DNA of 64,000 nucleotides from Ailanthus altissimus (GCA_946807835.1 OX327711.1:19875501-19939500); one strand, 5' to 3'; shown: positions 1-11,714, counted from the first letter of the stretch. The notes: generated by a model from the letters alone, not told the origin. A program made the numbers and translations.

Positions 1-1641
1 GAAAACCCCATGTACCATATAGCTTACTACACATCTTTTAAAAAAAAATTCCCCTAAACATAGAGTTTTTCTCTCCAAAATCAACACCATTTAAATTCTA
101 TAAACCCTTCATGAGGCACTAAGAAATAAGAATTGGGAGAATGCTATGAGAGAAGAGATGAATGCTCTTGAAAGGAATAAACATAGGAGGTAATTGAATT
201 GCCTAAGGGAAAGAAAATTGTAGGGTGTAAATAGGTGTTTGCACTAAAGCATAAAGTTGATGGAAGCCTAGAAAGATATAAACCTAGGCTAGTGGCGAAG
301 AGATATACTCAAATCTATAGGGTGGATTATCAAGATACATTTGGCTCAGTTGCTAAAATGAATACTATTCGAATTTTAATTTCATTAGCAACTAACTTTG
401 GATGGCCTATGCAGCAATATAATGTTAAGAATGTCTTTTTACATGGTGACTTAGAGGAGGAAGTGTACATGGATCCTCCCTCTGGGTTTAATGGCTCTCT
501 TTTTAAAACTCAAGTATGTCGATTGAAGAAGGCACTCTATGGCTTAAAATAATCACCACTAGCATGGTTTGGCAGATTCACAAAAGCCATACAAAGAATG
601 AGATATAAATAAAGCCAAGGGGATCATACACTTTTCATAAAACATTTAACTGCAGGGGAAGTTATAGCACTCATTGTTAATGTAGATGATATATTTGCGA
701 CATGTAATGATTTATTGAAGAAGAAATCCCTAAATAAGAAACTAGCTGTAGAATTTGAAATTAAAGAGCTTGGTAAGCTAAAATATTTTCTCAGCATTGA
801 GGTAGCTCAGTAAAAACAAATCTTCATTTCACAATAAAAATATATCCTAGATCTATTGAATAAGATCGACATAATGGGCTGCAAGCCATATGACACTCTA
901 ATTGAACCGGGACAAAAACTTGACATTGGTGAAGAAGAAGAAGGGGTAGACAAAGGCCAATATCAAAGATTAGTTGGTAAGTTTATCTATCTCTCACATA
1001 CACAGCCAAACATAGTTTTTGCAGTAAGCGTGACAAGTCAGTTTATGCACAATCCAAAGAACTCTCACCTTTAATCAGCCTACAGAGTACTTAAATACTT
1101 GAAAGCAACTCCAAGTAAAGGAATTCTTTACATAAAAAATAAAACTCTAAAACTAGAAGGCTATACATATACAAATTGGCCAGGTGTAGTGTTAGATAGA
1201 AAGTCTACTTTGGAGTATTGTACTTTATTATGAGGAAACTTGGTGACTTGGAGAAGTAAGAAACAAACTGTGGTATCGGGTCAAGTGCGGAATCTGAATT
1301 CAGATCAATGGTATTAGAGATTTGTGAGCTCTTATGGCTTAACATCATTCTAAAAGATCTAAAAGTAAAGTGGGAAGAACCTATACGACTATATTATGAC
1401 AATAAATGTGCAATCAACATTGTACATAATCCAGTGCAACATAATCGAACAAAATATATTGAGGTGGATAGACATTTCATAAAGAAAATTTTGGATAATG
1501 GACTAATTTGTACTCCTTATGTTCCAACCAGTGGCCAATCTATCGACATACTCACTAAGGGACTCTCTAATCCTACATTCAAAAATATGCTAGACAAGTT
1601 GAGAATGATAGATCTTTACCAACTAACTTGAGGGAGTGGGG
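1..1641 (+). mobile_element. Degenerate Ty1/copia retrotransposon, reverse transcriptase and RNase H part
   Basis: Broken remains of a copia pol gene in several frames. About 118-552 reads as the start of the copia reverse transcriptase (alignable from a tryptophan-rich lead-in, then a conserved valine-alanine-lysine stretch and the QQ-x-NVKN-x-FLHGDL block). 856-1074 matches the end of the RT domain (YQRLVGKFIYLS block), and 1308-1631 the RNase H end (YYDNKCAI ... VDRHFIKK ... DILTKGL). Stop codons and frameshifts separate the pieces (for example just after 552, at 604-612 and at 1074), so no protein is made. The 5' part of the element lies outside the window. A purine-rich tract at about 1630-1641 precedes a probable 3' LTR. 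Confidence 0.9.
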
Positions 1642-1890
1642 TGTTGGAGAATCTAAATGATAGGGTTAGATTTTATTGTACAGTTATATGAAGATAATTG
1701 CTCAAGTTCTATGTTTAGAAATAGAATCAATATTTATTCTATCCTATTGCACAACAATTAATTCTTTTGTAAATATAGGAATTAGTCAACTTTCCTAGAA
1801 TAGATCCTAGGGTTGTATATATTCCTCTATTCTAGATTATGTAGAAGAGAGGTGAGTGAATTTCTCTATATTTTTTAAAAGACTAAAACC
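1642..1890 (+). repeat. Probable 3' LTR remnant of the copia element
   Basis: Starts with TGTTGGAGAATC directly after the polypurine tract, the expected place for a copia 3' LTR. A TATA-like stretch (gtatatattcc) lies near 1815. The right end is not clear; sequence after about 1890 is featureless AT-rich DNA, and no target duplication can be shown because the left end is outside the window. Confidence 0.6.
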
Positions 1891-2264
1891 ATTTATGTAA
1901 ATAACTTTCATACAAAAAATAACGAAAAAATGTACGTTAATTTTAAATACAAAATTAATAAAAGTTTATAAACTAAACAAGTTTAAAAAATAATTAAAAA
2001 TTAAAATTCATATAAACACATTCAGTGTCTGTCAATTTTAAGCACCGAATTAATTGAAAACTTATGAACTAAACAAGTTAGAAAATTTTAAGTTTAAATC
2101 TATCTTAATAAATAAAGTGACCATCGACTTTTAGCACCAAATTAGTTAAGTCTATAAACTAAATAAGTTAGAACACTATTAAAATTAAAATCTACTAAAT
2201 AAATTATATGAAAAAGATGTGTAAAATTTTATTTATATCCTTCGATTTAGTTTGGTATTTCAAG

Positions 2265-2410
2265 GGCCGAAATTAAAAAAACTTAACCGAACCGAATTTA
2301 TTCATGGACCGAAGTAAAAAAACCAATTGATTAACTTTTATACTCTAATACCGAACTGAACCACTCAGTTCGGTCCGGTCCAATTTAATATTTTCAATTC
2401 GAGCACTTTT
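2265..2410. repeat. Short copy of the GGTTCGGTT-type repeat
   Basis: Interspersed motifs aaccgaaccgaa and agttcggtccggtcc lie in opposite orientation, so the stretch can fold on itself. The same motif style recurs at 24344-24625, 44023-44408 and 45500-45760. No coding capacity. Confidence 0.45.
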
Positions 2411-2570
2411 TTTCCATACTGTTAGATTTATAAAGTTAGGATACATCATTTGCATCCCAATTAGAAAAAAAAAACTACTTTAAATCATTTTTAAGAATTA
2501 ATAAATTATATTATTTTAATTTTTTAAATAATTACTATTAAAAACTGTACTAAACATATTATTCTTATCA

Positions 2571-2765
2571 AAAAAGTAGTGCTACACTTTTCAAATAATA
2601 TACCAAATTTTCTATCACAATTTGATGTGTCAAGTGATCATTAAATCATGAAATAATACAAATTTTAAAATTATCCATTGTACCAATTTGGCATTTCACC
2701 ATCTAATAATTATTTCACATATATTTGGAATGAAAATTTTGAAATACCATACATTATTTTTATTA
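2571..2765. repeat. MITE-like element, copy 1
   Basis: About 190 bp, AT-rich and roughly palindromic: one end reads gtgctacacttttcaaata, the other a diverged complement around ttgaaataccatacatta. The inner part holds aatttgatgtgtcaagtgatc. Related copies are at 25895-26090 and 34846-35031. Too small to code for anything; probably a non-autonomous DNA transposon. Confidence 0.5.
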
Positions 2766-3149
2766 AAAATATAAATTGAAATCCACCATAATTTAAACAT
2801 GTATTTAGTTCCTTAAAGCTAACCATTCATGATTTTTTTAGATAAATAGGTTCACTCATTTTATTGTAAGACTTAGATTCTAAAAAATCAAATTATTAAA
2901 CAGTTGAAAAAAGAGTGATTCGTTGAATGTTTTCTTCAAATAAACCTTGTTATAATATAAAGAGGAAATTTTTAGAAAAACAAAAATAAATTAATAAACA
3001 AACACCTCCATGCGCAAAGGACATAAATGCCTCTTTAAAACTATCATTCAAAGAAAATTAAACTACTATTTAGTCTACGGAGATTAGTGATTAAAAATCT
3101 CAATTAAGTATAGTTTTAAATCAAGACTAATAAGAAGACAAGACATGGT
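2766..3149. other. AT-rich intergenic DNA
   Basis: I see no gene, RNA or clear repeat in this stretch. Confidence 0.6.
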
Positions 3150-3878
3150 CAAGAATACACCAAACGAACAACACTTCATGAAAAATGAAAGTCAAAAGTA
3201 AGGAAGGGCTTAGACAGCGACAAAGGCAAATTTCAGGTCTTTGAGTCGTGGCCCTGAGCAAGTAAAGCTGCAGCCTCGGCCTTGGTAGTGATTGGGCATT
3301 GCTGCCTCGGCCTTGGCAGTAACTAGGCTTTACTACCCCAGCCTTGACAGTAACTGGGCATTGCAGCCCATCCTAGGCCAGGCCATGGCACCCGATTTGG
3401 GCTGCAATGGCATCTCAACGCTAGGGCTCCAAGGTCTTAAAATGAAGCTCGTTTTAGAATTTTTCAAGTCTATTATAATCCTAGTCGGTTTAGGGTACGG
3501 TTTAAGATTTCTTGAGACGTAAACGAGCCTATATAAACCTTTGTTATGCCTTAGGCTTGACTATGTATGAAGAAGGCTTCAAATAGAGTGTCAAATAAAG
3601 AGCTTTGAGAGCGTGAGAGAGATCGTTGAGTGCGAGAGTACTTTATAGACTCTTAAAAGCTCGTTCTATTGTATATTCCTTACAAATCTCTTGAGTAATT
3701 CATTGTAATCACTAAGTAATAAAAGAAGTTAGAATCTTTGATCCACCGTAGACGTAGGTAATTATTAAACTACATAAATTCTTATGTCTTGTGAGTTTGG
3801 TTGTTTTCTCTATTTACTTTGTATAATCTTTGCAATTCTTAAATACTTGCAGGTGAATTCTTCTACATATTCTCAACA
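3150..3878 (+). repeat. Solo LTR-like remnant with internal minisatellite
   Basis: Organised like a plant LTR: a TATA box (cctatataaacc) near 3528, a 3' part with the ccaccgtagacgtaggtaa block at about 3742 that also occurs in the four LTRs elsewhere in this window, and an end in tctcaaca at 3871-3878. No matching TGTTGA start was found, so the left boundary is an estimate. No coding sequence of a retrotransposon flanks it. Confidence 0.55.
3273..3370. repeat. Minisatellite, about three 31-bp units
   Basis: Three imperfect units of about 31 bp, each of the form gcctcggccttggtagt followed by gattgggcattgct. GC-rich in an AT-rich background. It lies in the upstream part of the LTR-like sequence; the open frame over it is a by-product of the repeat. 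Confidence 0.75.
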
Positions 3879-4580
3879 TAATCTTTGCCTTTTTATTAAC
3901 TTTTATCAAGAATACTTTGAAGTTGCAAATGCATGCTTTTGAAGTTAAATGTAGGTCAAGATATTAGATATATATTTAAATGCAGATGATAGAAGGTATC
4001 ATTCGTTTAAACTTGTATATATACATAGAACTGAATATAACAAATTATTTTACGACTAGAACTTAAGGGAATAGGATAAAATTCAATAAATAAAAATTCT
4101 CTAATGCAGAATAACTTTCTTAAAAGTATCTGAATAGTATTATTACACAAGTCTTGATTTTTGTAAAAGAAATAATTTATTAAAAAAAACCAAAACAGAA
4201 AACTAACTTTTCTTAGAAAGGTGACAACTAAACAAATGTATCTTGATTAAGTACTAATGACTCCCTATCCTGATATCATGTTCTGGTTTTTTATACATGA
4301 TGGTTATAATATGCACTTATTTGCAAAATATATTTTAAAGACATCTTAGTAGTTATAGCTTTGTATCACTTTTTTTTTTAATATTATGTTTCTCCTGATT
4401 AGATATAATCTCTTGCTCTCTTATTTCAATATATTTTCCACGTCGAGGTTGCCAAAAAGGAATACCAGTTTTGTTCTATAAGCATGTTTTGTTAGTCATA
4501 TTAATTTTATTAATTAAGATAAAATAGTTTGCGAAGAAAGTTTATCAATTAAACAATGGAAGAATCTAACATTTTTGCAG
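3879..4580. other. Non-coding stretch upstream of the + strand LRR kinase
   Basis: No LRR-coding sequence or other gene is recognisable here. Its last bases form a splice acceptor (atttttgcag, ending at 4580) for the LRR kinase exon that follows, so the 3' part is best read as the remains of an intron whose upstream exon is missing. Confidence 0.6.
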
Positions 4581-7045
4581 GCAAAATACCATATGGAATG
4601 GGCAATCTTCGTAATCTAGAGGTTTTGGAGCTTGGAGGTCTTAACCTAACTGGGACAGTCCCAGCTCCAATATTTAACATCTCAACAATGAAACTAATTT
4701 CATTTGTTGCTAATAAACTCTCGGGAAGTCTTCCATCAACTGTTGACCTTTCGTTTCCAAACCTTGAGGAGCTTTACTTGGGGGATAACAATTTCAGTGG
4801 CCCAATTCCAAGCTCCATAGTCAATATTTCCAAGCTTCATCTGATTGACTTTGTAGCAAACTCATTCTCAGGTCATATACCAGACACGATTGGTAATTTA
4901 AGTGAGCTTCAGTTGCTCAGCTTCGCTGATAATTACTTGACATCTTCTACTCCGGATTTGCACTTTTTTTCCTCTTTAGCAAATTGCAGAAGTTTAAGAG
5001 AACTGCGATTAGCAAGAAATCCACTAAACGGCTTCCTTCCAAGTTCTATAGGCAATATTTCTACTTCTTTGGAAATATTGACTATGGGTAGTTGCAACAT
5101 CAAAGGCAACATTGCCAAAGAAATCGGCAACTTGAAGAACTTGATGATTCTAGGCTTGAGATACAATGAATTGACGGGCTCAATTCCAGATACTCTTGGT
5201 GGAATACAAAATCTCCAAGGTTTGTACCTTGACAATAATAAACTAGAAGGATTCATCCCAGATGGTCTTTGTCATTTAAATAGATTAGTTGACATCTATT
5301 TGAGCCATAATAAGATTTCTGGATCTTTACCAGCATGCATAGGTAATCTTACCGCTCTGAGAGTTCTCTTGTTAGGCTCCAACAGGTTGACTTCCGTTAT
5401 TCCCTTAACTCTGTGGAACCTCAAGGATATCTTGCGCTTAAACCTTTCCTCAAATGGTCTAAATGGACATCTTGCATCAGAAATTGGGATTTTGAAGGTT
5501 GTGATAGATTTGGATTTATCAAGGAATGATTTATCAGGTGATATCCCACGCTCTATTGGAGGCCTAAAAGATTTGCAGTCTCTTTCCTTAAGTTATAATA
5601 AATTCCAAGGCCCAATTCCTGAACCGTTTGGGGACATGTCGAGCTTGAAATCCTTAGATTTATCTAGCAATAGTCTTTCTGGAATTATTCCAAAGTCCTT
5701 GGAGGCACTCTCGTACCTCACATATTTAAACCTCTCCTTCAATAAATTAGAAGGACAAATTCCCACAAGAGGACCTTTTGGGAACTTCTCGGTTGAATCA
5801 TTTATGGGAAATTATGCCCTGTGTGGTTCTCCCCAACTGCATGTCCCACAATGCAAACGAAGCAATCATCTGAAATCAAGGGCTACTGCAGGTCTGCTAA
5901 TTGCTTTGCCATTGAGTGTCTCATTCGCAGTAGCTGGTCTGGTTTCATTACTTGTGTGGAAAAGTTGTCAAAAAAGAAGCATAAGGCCACACAATGCGGA
6001 TATGTCACCACAACCATCATGGAAAAGAATATCTTACCAAGAACTCGTGGGAGCAACAAATGGATTTAGTGAAAGCAACCTACTTGGTGTAGGGGGTTTT
6101 GGAACGGTTTATAAAGGAAGACTTTGGGATGGGATAGAGGTTGCAGTGAAGGTGTTTCACCTACAACATGACAGAGCATTAAAGAGTTTTGATGCTGAAT
6201 GTGAAGTAATGAGAAATATTCGTCATCGAAACCTCATCAAAGTCATCAGCAATTGTTCGAACAATGATTTTAAGGCATTAATACTAGAGCATATGCCTAA
6301 TGGAAGTCTAGAGAAGTGTTTGTATTCTAACCAGAATTTTTTGGATATTTTACAGAGGTTGAACATAACGATAGATGTTGCATCAGCTTTGGAATATCTT
6401 CACTTCGATTATCCAACCCCGATAGTTCATTGTGACTTAAAGCCTAGTAATGTATTACTAGACAAAAATATGGTGGCACATTTGAGTGATTTTGGCATTT
6501 CCAAACTCTTAGATGAAGAAACATCTATGACGCAAACAGAGACACTTGCGACAATTGGCTACATGGCACCAGGTTAGTAAGAAATTCAATATTTTTTCTT
6601 TATTCTTATGCTTTCATTGTTATTAATTTTTCTAAAAATATTGAAGTTGATGTTATTCACAGAGTATGGGATACAAGGAAAATTGTGCGCAAAAGGTGAT
6701 GTTTATAGCTACGGAATTATGCTAATGGAAATGTTTACAAGAAAGAAGCCCACAGATAAAAGTTTTGCAGGAGAAATGAGCTTGAAGAGTTGGGTTCTTG
6801 ACTCGTTGCATAGTACAGTGATGAAAGTTGTAGACACAAGTCTACTAAAAAGGGACGATGAATATTTCGCTGCAAAGGAGGAATGTGTATCATCTATTCT
6901 GAACTTGGCTATGGATTGTACAAAAGAGTCAGTTGAGGAGAGGATTAACATAAAAGAAGCATTAACTAGACTCTTGAAAATTAGGGTCAAATTGCTTGCT
7001 AATACCGAAACGGCAAGACATGGAAAACCAACATATTTAAAATAA
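4581..7045 (+). pseudogene. LRR receptor-like kinase (family XII type), first exon missing
   Basis: Exons 4581-6572 and 6663-7045, with a 90-bp phase-1 intron (GTTAGT...CACAG) inside the kinase activation segment (GYMAP|EYG). The product would hold about 15 LRRs, a transmembrane helix (around residues 440-460, AGLLIALPLSVSFAVAGLVS) and a serine/threonine kinase with GVGGFGTVYKG, AVKVF, a non-RD HCDLKPSNVLL loop and DFG. Non-RD kinases of this family include immune receptors such as FLS2, EFR and XA21. The ATG at 4556 lies inside what is clearly a splice acceptor region. The - strand paralogue has an upstream exon with signal peptide, N-terminal LRR cap and first LRRs joined at exactly this phase-1 position, and nothing like it exists upstream here. 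Everything downstream is open. I call it a 5'-truncated copy; an expressed cytoplasmic or trans-spliced product is possible but unlikely. Confidence 0.8.
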
Positions 7046-7254
7046 TTTTCTTCTCTTTCCGTTGATGATAAATTTTAATCCATGTACTGACGTACAACCT
7101 AGTGTAAGATTATTATTTTCTTTTTCAAATTTATGAGAAGGAAAGGCATTTTCTTTCTCCACTTTCCAGCTTCAAAGGAAACAGAAATACTAAACATTTT
7201 CGATTTTTTCATGGAGCAGACATAAGACAAGTGTGTTTGGGAACGCAGTATCAT
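7046..7254. other. 3' flank of the + strand LRR kinase
   Basis: AT-rich sequence with no recognisable gene; probably the former 3' UTR. Confidence 0.5.
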
Positions 7255-7494
7255 TCAGCATCTCGACCCACTTCCTTTCACATCTGACCCGACCATCATT
7301 GAATCAAATTTTAAAAAACGTAGAGCAATCAAACTTTTAAGAATAATCATTATTTCAACAATCAGAATAGAAAAAACACCATCATATTTTTCAATCTTGG
7401 GTAAAACAACAACCCCCAAATAGTTACGAGCAGCAAACCCAAGGCATGTAACGCCACGGTTAGCATCCACTGTAACATCCAAATATTTTGTCAA
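7255..7494 (-). pseudogene. RNase H-like (RVT_3 type) fragment
   Basis: The 79-residue open frame has the order seen in the RNase H-like domain found at the end of plant LINE elements and in small host copies: a DVTVDA strand with the first aspartate, a GFAARNYLG strand, an E in the helix (IVEIMIILKSLIAL) and a final VGSD aspartate. There is no reverse transcriptase next to it and no start context, so it is a fragment. LINE remnant versus degraded host gene cannot be decided here. Confidence 0.5.
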
Positions 7495-8333
7495 TAATTT
7501 TCAATATCTATTACAATTTTTTTTCTCTTTACTCTTTTTATGTTTAGTATAATTTAGTTGCTTAAATTTATCTCTCAATTTTTTCTCTTTTCTTCTTCGT
7601 TCTTCTTCCTTGTAATTTTTCTATCAATCTTTTTCATTTCGTTATATTGATTTTCATGTTTTTCGATTTTGCCCTCTACTACATTTTTTCTTAAGAAAAT
7701 CATGTTTCACTTCTGACAGAATTTGAATCTCTCTCGTTCTCTCTCTACATTTCATGTTAATCTTAACAAAGGGAACGATATGTGACCCCTACTATTATAA
7801 TTTGCATTTCGTATTACTCATAAAATCCCCCATAATATTTCATATTATATAAAAAAAAGAAAGAAAAAAACTCATGTCATTATAAAGGTTATTTTAAATT
7901 TCAACTGTTGTTGCCCTTTTACTGATTTCCCCTAGTAGACATTACGATTATCATTTGACCTTAGATAAAGAAAACTCTTAACTCTTTTTGATGTTTTACA
8001 TGCATAAAATATTAATAGAATTTTTTAAAAATTAAAAATTAACCAAAAAAAATAGTTAAATAACTAAAAAAATAATAGTAACTTTTGATTTTCTTATTAA
8101 AAATAGTTAAATAACAAAAAAATAGAACAAATTAACTTTAAATTAAAGGGAAAACCCTATTTATTAACTAATTCAATATGTAAAAAGAAAAACAATAATC
8201 ATTTTAAGCTTTCCCAATAATTTGATTGTTGTCTAATCTATCTATATGTGATTCGTCTTTAACAAAAAATCTCAATGAAAAAGAAAATCAAAGATTAATT
8301 TTAATTTACAAAAATATTGATAATAAAAATATA
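7495..8333. other. AT-rich intergenic DNA
   Basis: Low-complexity AT-rich sequence; no gene or clear repeat seen. Confidence 0.6.
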
Positions 8334-9070
8334 TGTTAAAAAATTAGTGATTCAATAATTTTGGTTAGACAAGAATTGAGATGAATACTAAAGTAGAGAG
8401 TCACAAGAAGTCTAAAACGTGTGGGATGTGTATGGAGAAGTTTAGGACGTGTGGGACGCGTATGAAGAAGTTTAATGGGACTCAAAGACGTGAAAAAAGC
8501 GAGAAAACGCGAGATAGATGCTGCCAGGGCTAGTGCCGCGGTGCCCAAGACAGCAACCCGGCCGCAGTGCTATGCCCAGTGCCGCGGATCCCAGAGATGA
8601 GCGCCGCAGTGCCAGACGCGTCAGAAGTTTGTTTTGGTTTGAGATTTCAAGTTTTGGAAAGTTTTGAACTTTCAAAACAAATGGACTTTTACTTCAACAA
8701 GGAATAGGGTTAGTAGACACGAAATACACCCTATATAAATACTTGTAAACCCTTTAGTTGAGATTAAGCATTAAGAGAGACTCTAAGAAAGGGGGAAGAA
8801 CTAGGTAGACACTAAGTGCTTGTGTGCGCTAGGGTGGAACCGTCATTTGGGTGATCATTGTTCGTGGTAGAACAAGGGTTCACTAAACATTAGGTCTTTT
8901 TGAGGGTTCTTCAAATTGGATTTTCCTTATAATATCTCTAGGGAGTTAATAAGAGAGACTAAGATCCTTGGATCCACCGTGGACATAAGCAATTGGCCAA
9001 ATCACGTAAGATTATGTTGTGCTCTTTTTTGTTTTTTACTTTGAATTCTTGCTATTTTGTTTTATTAACA
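8334..9070 (+). repeat. Solo LTR, subfamily A (737 bp)
   Basis: Starts TGTTAA and ends TTAACA, a perfect 6-bp terminal inverted repeat with the canonical TG...CA ends. TATA-like cctatataaatacttg at about 8732, and a 3' block ccaccgtggacataagcaa at about 8970 typical of copia LTRs. A GC-rich core lies at about 8518-8630. One base (G, 9071) separates it from the next LTR. No retrotransposon coding sequence nearby. Confidence 0.8.
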
Positions 9071-9071
9071 G

Positions 9072-10118
9072 TGTTGAAAAATTGGTGATTCAACAATTTT
9101 GGTTGGACAAAAATTGAGATGAATACCAAAGTAGAGAGTCGTAAGAAGTCTAAAATGTGTGGGACACGTATAGAGAAGTCTAGGACGTGTAGGACACGAA
9201 GGGAGAAGTGAAACGGGACTCAAAGGGGCGAAGGAAACGAAGAAATCGCGAGGAGAGCTTCCAGTGTCGCGGCGCTCACGGCTGAGCATCGCGGCACTTA
9301 AACCAGAAGACCAGCGCTGTAGCGCTAGGTTCCCAGCGTCGTGGTGATAGGCGCAAGAAGGGCCAACGCTGCAGCGCCCAGGGACGAGCGCCGCAGCGCC
9401 AGAACGCGTCAGAATGTCCATTTTGGTTCGGGATTTCAAGTTTTGAGAAGTTTTGGACTTCTAAAACAAGTGGACTCTTACTCCAACAAGAAATAGAGTT
9501 AGTAGGCACGAAATACACCCTATATAAACACTTGTAAACCTTTGTTTTGAATTAAGCATCTAAGGTTTCAAAATGTAACCATAAGAAAGAATAGAGAATA
9601 TAGGTAGGCACTAAGTGCATGGTGCAATAAGGTGTAACATTTGGGGTATTTTCTTTTTTAGGTTCTTTAAGTGAATAAAAGAGAAACATCATAGATCTTT
9701 TTGGCTTAAATGCTCAGGCTATTCTCGTGTTTCTTGTAAAAATCTCTTATGAGAAGATACGAAGAGGTCTTAGGGAATCATAATGATTAAGGGTAGATGC
9801 TTAGAGGTCTCTATAGGAGATATTAAGGAGTCTTGTGGGATCATTGATGATGTAAGAAGATACTTTGTGATCTATTTCAATAGTAAGAAGCTGGATCATG
9901 AATCCTCCGTGAACGTAGGTAATTTGGGCCGAACCACGTATATCTTGTGTGTTGTGATTGGTTTGTTTTCTTTATCTTTATTGGTGTGTTAATTTTATGT
10001 ATTCTTACTTATGATGTGAGTTATGATTTTTCGCTGCGTATAAGATATTAAGGTTGTGACTTAGTTAATACCATTGGAGTGTCAAATTGAAGTGTATGAC
10101 GTAATATCCCTCAACAAA
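9072..10118 (+). repeat. Solo LTR, subfamily B (1047 bp)
   Basis: Starts TGTTGA and ends TCAACA (perfect inverted ends). The whole length matches the LTR at 47560-48551, including the cctatataaacacttgtaaa promoter region, the gagaagatacgaagaggtctt block and the gggccgaaccacgtatatctt block near the end. GC-rich core at about 9255-9415. The left flank before copy A reads atata and the right flank after 10118 reads aaata, a weak candidate duplication for the tandem pair as a unit. Confidence 0.85.
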
Positions 10119-10859
10119 ATAGATTATTTCACTACACAAAAAATTTAAAATTCTAAATTAAATTTAAAATTTTTCACTTCAATATAATCTAAAAAAAAAA
10201 AAATTAATATTTTCTCCCTTTAACAATATTCATAAAAATAACACAAGCATAAACACTTTATCTCGGTAACATGAACTAAAAATCTTTTTCTCATACTCTA
10301 TTATCTCAATTGTAAGATCTCTGGTAGTTACCAAGAGAGGATCCTTATTGGTTTAAGCATCTCGTAAGTATTGACGATATGGAAATTGTTTATTCATTAA
10401 AAAAAAAAAGTAAAATACACCTTATAAAGAGAACATAATCAGCCTTACGTATAAAGAAAAAACAGTAGTAATACATCACTGATATTATGCTCGATGTCTT
10501 AAAATATAGAATCATTTACTATTAATTCTGAATTAATCAACTAAAAGAGTTAGCTTTCAATATAAATAATTATACAAACTCATATTTTATTTTATTACAA
10601 AGCACATTCTATTATTGATGTGGAAACTTAAAAGAGTTAGCACAAAACGAACTAATTTATCAAAAACAAGAAGTAATTTTTTTATATATTTTTTCACTTT
10701 AAATGTGCACACGTACACACAAACGCACATCAATGCATGCACACGCACAGATTTAAGAAATTGTGAAAACAAAAATACAGGGATCAATGTGTTTGACAAA
10801 GCACACACAAATAAAATAATTCTAAAAAGTAAATTTAAATTATTATATTTTGAACTAAC
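10119..10859. other. AT-rich intergenic DNA
   Basis: No gene seen. Contains a short alternating acac-rich stretch (about 10706-10750). The third exon of the neighbouring LRR kinase pseudogene would be expected here and is absent. Confidence 0.55.
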
Positions 10860-11714
10860 CTAGTGCCGTATAATTAATTGTGAGAAGTGCTTGTGTCTCT
10901 GTCATAGATTCGTCGTCACCTAATTTCTCTTAAATGTTGAAATCACTCAAATAACATTTCCGATTCATAAACCAGGGTCTATCTTTATACAATTAAATAT
11001 TAAATTATTTATTTTTAAAATCAAAATTAAAGTAGTAAATTTTTTAACTCGGAGAAAAAATTAGACTATTTGAAGGAATTAAGATAAATAAAATAGTATT
11101 CATTATGAGATTGATCATCAACATTGTCAAAGCTCATAAGTGTGTATCGGTATTTGATAAAATCAATAAACATATTTATAAAAGAAATGATCTTCACATA
11201 AAAATAAAAGGATTTAAAATAATTAATAAATAAAATATTATAGAATCAAAAGTGATTTTAGTTAATTATATCATCGTCATACACATAAGAGCTTAACTAA
11301 AATGATAAATCTCTCTTGTAAGTGCACTCAGTTAGGAGTTCGAATTCTTTCTCTTATATTATTGTATCAATTGTAAAAATATTTTAAAAAAAAATTATGC
11401 TTCGTCATTATTGGGCTTTTAAGTTGCAATGAATTATAGAGATGCCAAAATAGAGATATTTTAAAAGTGATACAACATTTATCATTATATTTGATCTCCA
11501 TAAAATGTCAAACAAAAAACCTTGTTAAAGTAAAGACACTTTTCTGTAGTCTCTATTTGCTCATGTACTTTAAAACCAAGGCCTTGAAATGAATATATTA
11601 ACGACCGGTGATGATTTTTGACAAAGTTTTGATGATAAATACTGCTCATTACTTCACATTCAACGTCGAAACTACTTAATGCTCCTTCATTTATGTTTTA
11701 GGTGGAAAGAACAC
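10860..11714 (-). pseudogene. LRR receptor kinase pseudogene, kinase pieces (segment 3 of 3)
   Basis: Two stretches match the intact - strand paralogue. 11575-11714 reads on the - strand as FHL...EGALSSFDVECEVM, kinase subdomains II-III, with a frameshift and a stop near its start. 10860-10965 matches the DFG-to-GYMAP region and keeps the splice-donor context (forward aacctagtgcc). Between them, about 600 bp of AT-rich DNA replaces about 190 bp in the paralogue, so something else was inserted or the region has decayed. No exon 3 follows. This is the continuation of segment 2 at 14875, separated by a retrotransposon. Confidence 0.75.

Noticed and set aside
3292..3522. 76-codon frame over the GC-rich minisatellite
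   Set aside because: Produced by the tandem repeat inside an LTR-like sequence; no domain and no gene context.
8472..9518. Several - strand frames of 67-124 codons
   Set aside because: They lie over the GC-rich LTR cores, overlap each other in different frames and reappear at the other LTR copies; composition effect, not genes.
9783..9992. 69-codon + strand frame, repeated at 48218-48427
   Set aside because: The similarity between the two is due to the shared LTR; it sits in the LTR 3' region and resembles no protein.
10131..10150. cactacacaaaaaa as a possible CACTA end
   Set aside because: No complementary end with a 3-bp duplication could be found downstream.
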